A model generated the notes under the pieces. It saw only the letters and a program-made list of their open reading frames with translations, had not been told where the DNA came from and ran no database searches. 28,107 bases of DNA from Candidatus Omnitrophota bacterium (GTDB lineage: Bacteria > Omnitrophota > Omnitrophia > Omnitrophales > JACQLI01), in assembly GCA_016204125.1 (NCBI GenBank), contig JACQLI010000028.1, forward strand, positions 1 to 28,107. The letters are read 5' to 3'. This document shows positions 7,599 to 15,029 of this stretch, piece by piece. Both the position numbers and the translations under genes were made by a program. Every line of letters starts with the position of its first letter. Positions within the stretch are counted from its first letter, which is position 1.

Positions 7599-7953
7599 GA
7601 AGCGGAACCCGCCTTACATCACGAGCATAGAAAAGTCCGCCTGGAATCTCTTCGTAGGTGACGGATACAGGATCGTCTCCACGGAGGTCTTCAAGGCGGA
7701 CACCTTCATCAGCGCTGGTCTTGTCATCAATGATTAACTTCAACTCTTCAGAACGGCTCGTAACGGGATGCTTGTAAGATAAAACGAGCTCGTGCTTCTC
7801 GAGAGAAATCTCTTTAATCTTTCCATCGATCATCCGAAGGGTTTCACCAGCGCCAACCTGTCTCGAAAAAATTAAAGACAGGATAAGGAAAAGAAGAAAT
7901 TTCTTTACCTTAAACGCGAGCCTTTTCGCGAAGAGAACCGAGCGCCTTTTCAT
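7567..7953 (-). CDS. Small exported protein, predicted beta-barrel (OB-like)
   Basis: 128 aa, unrecognised family. The basic N-terminus MKRRSVLFAKRLAFKVKK is followed by a hydrophobic core FLLFLILSLIFS (19-30) and a likely cleavage at VGAGE. The mature part alternates short beta-strands (LRMIDGKIKEISLEKHELVLSY, then LKLIIDD, then the LRGDDPVSVTYEE turn). This resembles small OB/DUF5666-like domains, as an inference from pattern only. ATG at 7951-7953 lies 44 nt inside tpx, and the 3' end overlaps the TPR gene by 32 nt. The tight nesting suggests it works with the TPR protein in the periplasm. Confidence 0.7.
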   Translation of the reverse strand: MKRRSVLFAKRLAFKVKKFLLFLILSLIFSRQVGAGETLRMIDGKIKEISLEKHELVLSYKHPVTSRSEELKLIIDDKTSADEGVRLEDLRGDDPVSVTYEEIPGGLFYARDVRRVPLRGVPIKEIPR

Positions 7954-8437
7954 AATTGGGGTGCTGCGTGACCTCCTTCACGTACTCGACATATTGAATC
8001 TTGTCATCGGACCCGACAACGAAAATGGAGCGAGAAAGAAGTCTGAGCTCCTTAATCAACACTCCATAGGCTTTGCCGAAGGAAGTCTCTTTGTGGTCGG
8101 AAAGAACCTTTACCTTATCCACATGTGCTGCACCGCACCATCTCGTTTGCGCAAACGGAAGGTCCGCGCTTACAGTCAAGACCACCACATCGGATGGAAG
8201 CCTGGATGCTTCTTCATTGAAACGCTTCGTCTGCATGTCGCAAACAGGTGTATCAAGAGAGGGAACGACGCTGATAAGCTTGATCTTCCCTTTGAAACTC
8301 TCAAGAGTAACTGCGGAAAGATCTCCTGCCAAAAGCTGAAAATTAGGTGCTTTGTCACCTTTCTTAAGCTCTGGTCCTATAAGGGTTAGGGGATTTCCTT
8401 TAAATGTTGCTGCGCCTTTACGTTCTTGTTCTGCCAT
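7910..8437 (-). CDS. tpx: Thiol peroxidase Tpx
   Basis: Atypical 2-Cys peroxiredoxin that reduces hydrogen peroxide and lipid hydroperoxides with thioredoxin. 175 aa, slightly longer than E. coli Tpx (168). N-terminal TFKGNPLTLIG is typical. Peroxidatic Cys66 lies in SLDTPVCDMQ with Thr63, and resolving Cys101 in FAQTRWCGA, 35 residues later as in the family. Strong Shine-Dalgarno GGAGG lies before the ATG at 8435-8437. It leads the overlapping chain with the small exported protein, TPR and HAD genes, from its own extended -10 promoter. Confidence 0.96.
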   Translation of the reverse strand: MAEQERKGAATFKGNPLTLIGPELKKGDKAPNFQLLAGDLSAVTLESFKGKIKLISVVPSLDTPVCDMQTKRFNEEASRLPSDVVVLTVSADLPFAQTRWCGAAHVDKVKVLSDHKETSFGKAYGVLIKELRLLSRSIFVVGSDDKIQYVEYVKEVTQHPNYEKALGSLREKARV

Positions 8438-8464
8438 GTTTTCCTCCTATCTTTGGGGGCCCGA

Positions 8465-8473
8465 AGTATATCA
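8465..8473 (-). promoter_or_regulatory. tpx promoter (extended -10)
   Basis: On the minus strand TGATATACT is an extended -10 element (TGn plus TATACT). No good -35 is visible 17 nt upstream (TTTTCG). The predicted start near 8458 leaves a leader of about 20 nt containing GGAGG. Confidence 0.5.
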
Positions 8474-8591
8474 TTTTGCGGCTTCGACGAAAAGCCTCGT
8501 CTAACTAGGATGATTGAAACACTGTTATCAGCAGTATAACGAATGGCTGACTACCGATTCTGCAGACAACAGTGACTTTTCGCGGTGACTT

Positions 8592-8607
8592 TCACTTAAT
8601 TGAGTGA
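8592..8607. repeat. 16-nt imperfect palindrome after the three-repeat gene
   Basis: TCACT-TAATTG-AGTGA lies 15 nt past the stop of the three-repeat gene, inside the 184-nt gap 8438-8621. The stem is only 5 bp and no U-run follows on either strand, so it is not a standard terminator. It may be a weak hairpin or operator. Apart from this and the tpx promoter, nothing else was found in the gap. Confidence 0.25.
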
Positions 8608-8621
8608 CCTGAGGAGGAAAA

Positions 8622-9578
8622 TTAAGCGAAGAGAGTTTTAAAGGAGACGAAGCGTCTACGAAGTCTTCTTCCTTCCAAGACGTAGTAATAAATTCCCTTA
8701 TCGGTAACCTGAAAATCAATGATGGGATGTTCGTCTGGTGAGAATAGAAGCTGCGCTGTTTTGCCTGTCCGAGTGTCCGTGACAAGCAGTCTTCCATTTA
8801 TCCGTTCGTCTTTTACGGCGTAGACACCGTTGGGAGAAGTAACGACCTGCTGCGGTTTTACTATGATCGCAACTCGCTCACTTAGATTTTGATAGTAGAC
8901 GAAGGAAATCTTTTGTTGACCACCCTCTATATAAACGAAGTAGATTCCCTTATTGTTTAGCGTATATGCGACTACAGGGTGTTCCTCTTCTGTGAAAATC
9001 AGTTCTTTGACTTCACCTGTTCCTTGGTTTGTTACAAGGAGCCGTCCGAACATTCGCTCGTCTTTTACCAACCATTTCCCATCAGGGGAGATCTGCACCT
9101 GACCTTGAACAACAATTTGAATTCTTTCATTGAGGTTTTCGTAAAAGACAAACGATATCTTCGTTTCTCCGTTCTGTGAATACATGAAGTAAATTCCCTT
9201 GTTACGGACGGTGAAGCCCAAGACAGGCTGTTCTTCTTCGGTGAAAATGAGCTCGCTTACTTCACCTGTTTCCTGATTGCGTATCAGCAGGCGACCAATT
9301 GCACGTTCGTCCTTGACGGCCCATTTCCCGTCAGGAGAGTAAACTATCTGTTCCTGACTTGTTTCTGGGGTAGCGGTGGATAAGGGAGAATCAATACTGG
9401 TTGGCGCTGTTTCTGTAATTGCTTCCGATTTCACAGGCTGGTCGGCAACGGATTTGACAGGAATCTGAGTTTCGTCTGTCTGATTTAACGCGGCTGGATC
9501 GATACCGAATCCGCTAGGAGATAAAGTGGCAACCGCCACCACCAATACGATAATCGCTTTGTACAGCGTCTTTTTCAT
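8622..9578 (-). CDS. Exported protein of three tandem ~83-residue repeats
   Basis: 318 aa. It has a signal peptide (1-25), a Thr/Ser/Pro/Glu-rich linker (30-76), then three near-identical units starting at about 78, 161 and 245. Each has the order SPDGKW-x-VKDER, GRLL, a TGE/TGK turn, L(I/L)F, E(Q/H)P, KGIYF and SFV.Y. The spacing of the SPDGKW/SPNGVY motif is 83 and 84 residues. SPDGKW-type motifs occur in PD40/WD40-like propeller blades, but each unit is about twice a normal blade, so it may be two blades or a different fold. No function is recognised. GAGGA lies about 9 nt before the ATG. The last unit is the most diverged and ends in basic residues (RRLRRRF). Confidence 0.85.
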   Translation of the reverse strand: MKKTLYKAIIVLVVAVATLSPSGFGIDPAALNQTDETQIPVKSVADQPVKSEAITETAPTSIDSPLSTATPETSQEQIVYSPDGKWAVKDERAIGRLLIRNQETGEVSELIFTEEEQPVLGFTVRNKGIYFMYSQNGETKISFVFYENLNERIQIVVQGQVQISPDGKWLVKDERMFGRLLVTNQGTGEVKELIFTEEEHPVVAYTLNNKGIYFVYIEGGQQKISFVYYQNLSERVAIIVKPQQVVTSPNGVYAVKDERINGRLLVTDTRTGKTAQLLFSPDEHPIIDFQVTDKGIYYYVLEGRRLRRRFVSFKTLFA

Positions 9579-9637
9579 GGCTAATTTCCTCAGTAACTGT
9601 AAAATCGATAAGATTAAGACTTTGTTAATATGTTAAA

Positions 9638-9666
9638 TAAGTACCACACACTAACGCTCCTGTCAA
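9638..9666 (-). promoter_or_regulatory. Promoter of the three-repeat protein gene
   Basis: TTGACA (9661-9666), 17 nt, TACTTA (9638-9643) on the minus strand, with TGG just before the hexamer as an extended -10. The -10 match itself is weak. The leader would be about 50 nt and carries GAGGA. It lies in the 152-nt gap after the D-aminoacylase gene. Confidence 0.4.
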
Positions 9667-9730
9667 GGCCACTTAAACCACGGATGCCCGCGAGATATAG
9701 AAGCCAAATAGGTAAGTATAGGTGACAACG

Positions 9731-11401
9731 CTACTTATACGTTCGTTCAGCTTCGACGAAAAGACCTGAATGAACAGGCTCGTATTTCCCTTCTTGAACC
9801 ACAGCCTTTCCATTCACGAAAACCCATTCGATCCCTTCAGGCATTGTTTTCGGGTTATCGTAGTCAGCTTTATCCTGAACCGTTAAAGGATCAAATAAAA
9901 CGAGGTCGGCAAAAAACCCTGGTTGAATCCTCCCCCTCTCTTTAAGACCCAATATCTTCGCTGGCAAGCCTGTCATCTGATGGATGGCGCTGCCCCAACA
10001 CCTGCCCCCTTTAGTTGTATCCCTCGGACATTGAGCCAATAATTTGGGGAAAGTTCCGTAGGCTCTAGGGTGAGGCATGGCGCTTCCGTCTGCAATGCTG
10101 TCGCTACCGATCGCCACATAAGGCTTTGATAGAACTTGACTGACAACTTCTTCGCTTTGAGAAAAATAGAAAGCGCTCACTTTAAATTCTTCGTCTCTCA
10201 GTATGTCGATCAAGGTCTCGATGGGAGGCTTTTTAAAAGTTTCGGAAATTACAAGGAGGGTTTTTGCTTGCATCCAGCCATTTTTATCGGTCGAGACGGT
10301 TGCGATTCTAATATTTTCCCAATTCACAGGGTTTTTCTCATAATGTTTCCGTAAGGTTCGAAGAATTTTCCCTCTTTGTTTGGAGTCTCTAAAACGCTGA
10401 GTGCGTTCTGGATCTTTATAGAGATCGTCAGGAAGGATAACGCCAAGCTCGGCAAAACTTGCTGTATAGGGATAAACATCCGCTGTTATTTTGAGACTTT
10501 GTTTCTGCGCTTCCTCGATTTTTTGAAAGGCCTCGGTAATTTTTGGCCAGTTTTGTTTCCCAGCCGCTTTGAGGTGAGAGATGTGGCAAGGCGCACCTGT
10601 TTCTTTTGCGATATCAATCACTTCCTGAATCGCTTCGAGAAGTTCTTTTCCTTCACTTCTCATATGAAAAGCGCAGATTCCGTTTTTTCTTCCTGCTTCG
10701 CGGCAAAGAGTCACGATCTCTTCACGATCTGAAAAAATCCCAGGGATATAAACGAGACCAAAACTAATTCCCCACGCTCCTTCGTCAAGGGCCTCATCGA
10801 AAAGCGTTCTCATCCGATCGAGTTCTGTAGGCGTAGCTTTTCGGGAATCCGCACCCAAGACAATCGATCGAAGATTGCCGTGCCCCACAAGACTGACAAG
10901 GTTTGTTTCAAGACCCTGGAATTCCGCCTCGCTCTTATACTCTTCGAAGCTTTTCCAGGAGAGTGGGGTCGGAATTCCCACGCCTTCTCTTTTCCACACA
11001 TCAGCTATTTGACTCTCGTGGTAACCCATGACAGGAGCAGCTGACATACCACAATTTCCGATTACCTCTGTTGTTACACCCTGAAGAACTTTGTTCCCAA
11101 GGTTGGCATAAACGAAGGGGTTAAAATCAGAGTGGGTGTGAATATCGATAAAACCTGGACTTGCTATCAGTCCTTCTGCATGGATCACTTGGTTCCCTTC
11201 TTTTTCGGACACCTTTCCTATCCGAATGATTCGATCCCTTGAAATTGCCAGGTCTTGTTTCTTCGGGAGAAGGGATTCTCCATCAAAAACTAAAACGTCC
11301 TTAATAACATAGTCATAAGGCTTCTCCTCGGCCTGGCTTGGGAACGCCCCTCCCCAAAGAAAAAGAAGCGCGAAAATGAAGAGGTGTTTTAGGTAAGGCA
11401 A
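9731..11401 (-). CDS. Secreted D-aminoacylase / N-acyl-D-amino-acid deacylase family amidohydrolase
   Basis: Amidohydrolase-superfamily enzyme of 556 aa, expected to cleave N-acyl groups from D-amino acids or related amides outside the cytoplasm. A signal peptide covers about 1-24 (FIFALLFLWGG, then SQA-E). Metal-site motif FIDIHTHSDFN is at about 84-94. GVTTEVIGNCG carries the cysteine that bridges metal in D-aminoacylases. Further motifs are HISHLKAAG, GSDSI with the catalytic aspartate, and the C-terminal RIQPGFFADLVLFDP. The start is a TTG (11399-11401), because the same frame is closed 6 nt upstream by the endoQ stop; translation is probably coupled. Likely role: scavenging of peptidoglycan- or protein-derived D-amino acids. 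Exact substrate unknown. Confidence 0.88.
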   Translation of the reverse strand: MPYLKHLFIFALLFLWGGAFPSQAEEKPYDYVIKDVLVFDGESLLPKKQDLAISRDRIIRIGKVSEKEGNQVIHAEGLIASPGFIDIHTHSDFNPFVYANLGNKVLQGVTTEVIGNCGMSAAPVMGYHESQIADVWKREGVGIPTPLSWKSFEEYKSEAEFQGLETNLVSLVGHGNLRSIVLGADSRKATPTELDRMRTLFDEALDEGAWGISFGLVYIPGIFSDREEIVTLCREAGRKNGICAFHMRSEGKELLEAIQEVIDIAKETGAPCHISHLKAAGKQNWPKITEAFQKIEEAQKQSLKITADVYPYTASFAELGVILPDDLYKDPERTQRFRDSKQRGKILRTLRKHYEKNPVNWENIRIATVSTDKNGWMQAKTLLVISETFKKPPIETLIDILRDEEFKVSAFYFSQSEEVVSQVLSKPYVAIGSDSIADGSAMPHPRAYGTFPKLLAQCPRDTTKGGRCWGSAIHQMTGLPAKILGLKERGRIQPGFFADLVLFDPLTVQDKADYDNPKTMPEGIEWVFVNGKAVVQEGKYEPVHSGLFVEAERTYK

Positions 11402-11407
11402 CTTATT

Positions 11408-12670
11408 TCAGAAAAGTTCCATCTGGCTGGAAGGTGATGCGGGAACGGTTTTGCTCCTATCTTCCTCTTTAAAAATTTTAATCTTTCCATAAACGCCGTC
11501 ATAACCTGGAAGAATTTCAACTTGTCCTTCTCGGACTCGCATGATTCCCTCAACCACTTGAGGAAGAGCCCCCTTGGCGAGTTCTTCTGCAGATCGATCG
11601 AAAAGGATTGAGAGTTCAGGGCCGATTCTCTTAATCATTTTCTCGTACTCTTGATCGACCCCTTTTGTTCCCACATTTTGGCCCATGGCATCGGCGATAA
11701 TTTCATCGAGCGGAATCATATTTTTGAAGGGGATGGCATCTTTCGGAACAAAGCCTTCCTCACGATCTGCCAGATCATCCACCCTGTGCAGGACTCCAAT
11801 GGTCAGCTTTTTCCCACATTGGGGACACCGCTTATCAAGCTTCCTACTTTCTTGAGGCGCGAGCACCGTATTACACAAACGGTGGCCGTCAAAGTGGTAT
11901 TTTCCCTCTTCGGGGAAAAACTCAATCGTATAAAGGGTCTTCTTACGATCTTTTTCGCGAATCGCCTTCACGATTTCAAAATAGTTCATTTCAGAGTCAA
12001 AGACATTCGCCTCCCGACCGATACGCGATGGAGAATGAGAATCAGAATTGGAAAGAAGGGTGATTTTGTCCAAGGTTGAAAGCCGCCAGTTCATCGCAGG
12101 ATCTGAAGAAAGGCCTGTCTCAATGGCGTAAATATTTTTCGCCTGTTCTTCAAAACACTCTTCCATAGAATCAAAACCTGAATTGGCTCCGTAGAGAGAA
12201 AACCACGGCGTCCAAGCATGCGCGGGGACAACAAGACAATCGCTAGAGGCGTCGAGTGCGATTTTAACAATATCTTTCACATGAAGACCAAAAATTGGAC
12301 GGCCATCGCTGGCTAATTTACCAACTCTCGAGAGTTGACTGTTGATTTTTTCAGCGACGTCAAAAGAGGGGGCAAAAATAACGGCGTGGATTCTCTTTGT
12401 TACACCCTTCACTGAGAAGATATTGCTTACTTCGACTGTTAAAATGAAACGAACTGGTGAGGAACCAGCACGGAGTTTAAAAAGGCCATTTCCAAGCGGT
12501 TCGAGTTTGCCTTGAAGCTCTGCAAAATATTGGGGATGAGTAAAGTCCCCAGTGCCGAGAAGATCGATTCCCTTTTTCTCAGCCCAGAGGGCGAGTGTCT
12601 CAACCTCCATTTCACGGGAAGTGGCCCGACTGTATTTGGAGTGGATATGGAAGTCGGCGATGATCTTCAT
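11408..12670 (-). CDS. Endonuclease Q (PHP-domain DNA repair nuclease)
   Basis: 420 aa, near the length of Pyrococcus EndoQ. EndoQ nicks DNA 5' of deaminated bases (uracil, hypoxanthine) and abasic sites. The PHP motifs are D6-x-H8-x-H10 (IADFHIHSKYSRATS), GTGDFTHP, the glutamate in TVEVSNIF, PAHAWTPWFSLYG, and SNSDSHSPSRIGREAN. A zinc-binding insert follows with C..RCPQCGKKLTIGVLHRVDDLADR, which is characteristic of EndoQ and not of PolX or histidinol phosphatases. A weak promoter (TTGTCT-17-TATGAT) ends 12 nt before the ATG and overlaps the amrS stop. EndoQ is mainly archaeal, with scattered bacterial cases. Confidence 0.88.
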   Translation of the reverse strand: MKIIADFHIHSKYSRATSREMEVETLALWAEKKGIDLLGTGDFTHPQYFAELQGKLEPLGNGLFKLRAGSSPVRFILTVEVSNIFSVKGVTKRIHAVIFAPSFDVAEKINSQLSRVGKLASDGRPIFGLHVKDIVKIALDASSDCLVVPAHAWTPWFSLYGANSGFDSMEECFEEQAKNIYAIETGLSSDPAMNWRLSTLDKITLLSNSDSHSPSRIGREANVFDSEMNYFEIVKAIREKDRKKTLYTIEFFPEEGKYHFDGHRLCNTVLAPQESRKLDKRCPQCGKKLTIGVLHRVDDLADREEGFVPKDAIPFKNMIPLDEIIADAMGQNVGTKGVDQEYEKMIKRIGPELSILFDRSAEELAKGALPQVVEGIMRVREGQVEILPGYDGVYGKIKIFKEEDRSKTVPASPSSQMELF

Positions 12671-12682
12671 TTGATTGAAATC

Positions 12683-12711
12683 ATCATACTACTCAAGATT
12701 CCTTAAGACAA
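12683..12711 (-). promoter_or_regulatory. endoQ promoter, overlapping the amrS stop
   Basis: TTGTCT (12706-12711), 17 nt, TATGAT (12683-12688) on the minus strand. The -35 box covers the last two sense codons of amrS and its stop follows directly. The -10 box ends 12 nt before the endoQ ATG, giving a leader of about 6 nt without a Shine-Dalgarno. Confidence 0.45.
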
Positions 12712-13770
12712 CCCCTTACCCCAGAACCCAGGGATGCGTGTGTGGCACTTAGGACAAGCCCCCTTTGAATCTAGTCGATTTACCCGCACCTTGAAACCGT
12801 AGCGCTCGATCAAAAGAGTTTGGCAAGTAGGGCAGTAAGTGTTTTCCCAATCTCCAACCATCCCTGGAAGATTCCCTGCGTAGATGTAATGAAGACCTGC
12901 TCGCTTCCCAATCCGAGCGGCTCGAATCAGGGTTGCGACAGGGGTATTGTCAGGATTGGTCATTTTGTAATCCTTATGAAAGGCGGTGCAGTGCCAGGGG
13001 ATGTCTGGAGAGACTGAGGCTAGGAATTGAGTCAGTTTCTCGATTTCTTCATCTGAATCATTGAATCCTGGGATTAACAGAGTCACGATTTCAAGCCAAA
13101 ATCCTTTTTCAAAAACCTGTTTGATCGTGGCGAGGACATTATCGAGAACTCCGCCAAGTTCTCTGTAGTGTCGATCGTCAAAACCTTTGAGATCGATTTT
13201 ATAGAGATCAACCCAAGGACGGATATAATCAAGCACCTCGGGCGTTCCATTTCCATTAGATATGTAGGCCGTCACAAGCCCTGATTTTTTCGCTTCCTTG
13301 AAAATTTCAACCGCCCACTCGCTTGTGATCAGAGGTTCGTTGTAGGTGCTGGCCAATACCTGACATTCTCTTTGAAGAGCAAGTTTGACTAATTCTTTAG
13401 GACCTGTTTTCATCGGCGGCGCTCCTGCCACTGGATCGCGAAGAGCCTGGCTTGTTACCCAGTTTTGGCAGTAACCGCAATGGAAATCGCAACCAAGCAT
13501 TCCAAAACTTAAGGCCCTTGTCCCTGGCAGGGCGTGGAAGAAAGGTTTCTTTTCGATAGGATCGTCTTGAAGTGCGCCTACATATCCAGAAGGAACGTAG
13601 AGTTTCCCGCCCTGATTGAATCTGACTCGGCAGATTCCTGCTCTACCCTCTGGGATGGGGCATCTGTGACCGCAAGCAAAACAACGCACCTTTCCATCAG
13701 GCGTAGCCTCGTAAAGCTCGCCTTCTTTGGTAAGATCAGCCAGGGTGTCGGCTAATGTCGTTTGGGCCAT
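12703..13770 (-). CDS. amrS: AmmeMemoRadiSam system radical SAM enzyme AmrS
   Basis: Radical SAM protein of the conserved but unexplained AmmeMemoRadiSam set (with AMMECR1- and Memo-type partners, not in this window). 355 aa from the ATG at 13768-13770. The N-terminal zinc-like module is C30FACGHRC37 and C47. The radical SAM cluster motif C94-x3-C98-x2-C101 is GCDFHCGYCQNW. HCTAFHKDYKM and a C-terminal pair CPTC...CPKC are family features. The ATG is preferred over a GTG 9 nt upstream because AGGTGA lies 5 nt before it. A clear TATAAT promoter lies just upstream. Confidence 0.92.
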   Translation of the reverse strand: MAQTTLADTLADLTKEGELYEATPDGKVRCFACGHRCPIPEGRAGICRVRFNQGGKLYVPSGYVGALQDDPIEKKPFFHALPGTRALSFGMLGCDFHCGYCQNWVTSQALRDPVAGAPPMKTGPKELVKLALQRECQVLASTYNEPLITSEWAVEIFKEAKKSGLVTAYISNGNGTPEVLDYIRPWVDLYKIDLKGFDDRHYRELGGVLDNVLATIKQVFEKGFWLEIVTLLIPGFNDSDEEIEKLTQFLASVSPDIPWHCTAFHKDYKMTNPDNTPVATLIRAARIGKRAGLHYIYAGNLPGMVGDWENTYCPTCQTLLIERYGFKVRVNRLDSKGACPKCHTRIPGFWGKGLS

Positions 13771-13787
13771 CTGAATCACCTAATAGA

Positions 13788-13816
13788 ATTATAGGACTTA
13801 ATGAGAGACGGTGCAA
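13788..13816 (-). promoter_or_regulatory. amrS promoter
   Basis: TTGCAC (13811-13816), 17 nt, perfect TATAAT (13788-13793) on the minus strand. The leader is only about 11 nt and begins almost at the AGGTGA ribosome site (13776-13781). Confidence 0.6.
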
Positions 13817-13908
13817 ACGGCCTGCTGGACATAGACGCGCGACTAATTGGTATGATAGCCACTACCGTTTTCATGCAGAACCCTTTTATCAGCTATCACG
13901 TTGCACTG

Positions 13909-13937
13909 CTGACAACCATTGGGAATCATGCTATAAG
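13909..13937 (+). promoter_or_regulatory. Possible distal mutY promoter
   Basis: CTGACA (13909-13914), 17 nt, TATAAG (13932-13937), with TGC just before the hexamer (extended -10). It would give a leader of about 45 nt to the mutY ATG. The 218-nt gap 13771-13988 holds divergent promoters and no convincing gene. Confidence 0.4.
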
Positions 13938-13950
13938 GTTACACGTCCGC

Positions 13951-13979
13951 TGGACATGGGTTTGGACTCCCGTTAAGAT
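13951..13979 (+). promoter_or_regulatory. Proximal mutY promoter, predicted near-leaderless
   Basis: TGGACA (13951-13956), 17 nt, TAAGAT (13974-13979), then the 9 nt AGCTTTCCT and the ATG. The expected transcript starts 2-3 nt before the ATG. No Shine-Dalgarno is present. Confidence 0.5.
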
Positions 13980-13988
13980 AGCTTTCCT

Positions 13989-15029
13989 ATGCAATCTCTC
14001 CTTTTGAAGTGGTTTAAGCAAAATAAGCGTCCTCTTCCCTGGAGAAAAACAAAAGACCCTTACAAGATCTGGGTTTCTGAGATCATGCTTCAGCAGACAC
14101 AGGTCAACACGGTTATCCCTTACTATGAGCGTTGGATAAAAACTTTTCCTAACGTCAATAAACTTTCATCAGCTCCTCTTACTCAAGTGCTAAAGTCCTG
14201 GGAAGGTCTTGGGTACTACAGACGAGCTAAAAATCTCCATCGCGCGGCTAAGACTATTGTCAAAAGGCTTAAAGGCAAATTTCCAGATTCTCTGAAAGAA
14301 TGGCTCAGGCTTCCTGGTGTTGGAAGTTACACCGCGGGCGCAATCGCAAGTATCGCCTTCGAAAAATCGGAACCGATTCTGGATGGAAATGTAGCGCGAG
14401 TTTTATCCCGTATCTTTGCAATCAAAGAACCGATTGATAAAACGGATGGCAAAAAGAAGTTGTGGGGTATTGCGCGGACGCTTGTTAAGGAGAGCGTGTC
14501 TAAGGGTGACTTTAACCAATCCCTCATGGAGCTTGGTGCTCTCATTTGTCTCCCAGAAAATCCGAAATGTCTCTCTTGTCCCGTTAATAGGGTTTGTAAA
14601 GCTCACCGATTAAAAAGGGAAACTGAATTCCCTATCAAGATGCGGAAAGTAAAGATGGAGAAATTAAAAACAGTTGCTGCTCTCATCTGGAAAAATGGTA
14701 AAGTGCTCATAGAAAAACAGCCTGCGGAAGCCCGCTGGGGAGGTCTTTGGACCTTTCCACAATGGATACATTCTAATGGCCAGCCTGAAAGAAATTTTCT
14801 AAAAAATAGGGTGAGGAAAAAACTAGGAATCAAAATAGATGAATGGAGGCCGAGGGCGGAATTCAGACACGGGTTTACTAAGTATCATGTTCGTCTCCGT
14901 GTTTACGAAGGAAGAACCTCGGTTGGGCAAAAGGGTCGGACTTGGGTGAAACCTGAAAATCTTTCGCGCTTTCCCCTTCCTTCACCTCACCAGAAGATTG
15001 CAAAGTTGATACAAAATCATGGTAAATAA
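13989..15029 (+). CDS. mutY: A/G-specific adenine DNA glycosylase MutY
   Basis: Base-excision repair enzyme that removes adenine mispaired with 8-oxoguanine. 346 aa, similar to E. coli MutY (350). Glu31 (SEIMLQQTQV) and Asp132 (ILDGNV) match the catalytic pair and its spacing. The helix-hairpin-helix LPGVGSYTAGAI is at 108-119. The [4Fe-4S] loop C187-x6-C194-x2-C197-x5-C203 is complete. A C-terminal NUDIX-like domain that reads 8-oxoG follows (WGGLWTFP, EFRHGFTKYHVRL). It overlaps ygfZ by 11 nt. Confidence 0.97.
   Translation: MQSLLLKWFKQNKRPLPWRKTKDPYKIWVSEIMLQQTQVNTVIPYYERWIKTFPNVNKLSSAPLTQVLKSWEGLGYYRRAKNLHRAAKTIVKRLKGKFPDSLKEWLRLPGVGSYTAGAIASIAFEKSEPILDGNVARVLSRIFAIKEPIDKTDGKKKLWGIARTLVKESVSKGDFNQSLMELGALICLPENPKCLSCPVNRVCKAHRLKRETEFPIKMRKVKMEKLKTVAALIWKNGKVLIEKQPAEARWGGLWTFPQWIHSNGQPERNFLKNRVRKKLGIKIDEWRPRAEFRHGFTKYHVRLRVYEGRTSVGQKGRTWVKPENLSRFPLPSPHQKIAKLIQNHGK

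Noticed and set aside
11651..12079. 142-codon open frame antisense to endoQ
   Set aside because: Shadow of the EndoQ reading frame, with no start signal.
13950..13976. GGGTTTGGACTCCCG looked like a T-arm of tRNA or tmRNA
   Set aside because: The stem and loop sizes do not fit a T-arm, and no acceptor or anticodon arms pair nearby. It lies in the mutY promoter spacer.
13801..14007. Open frames of 68-73 codons in the gap before mutY
   Set aside because: No ribosome site or family resemblance; they overlap the promoters and the mutY start in another frame.
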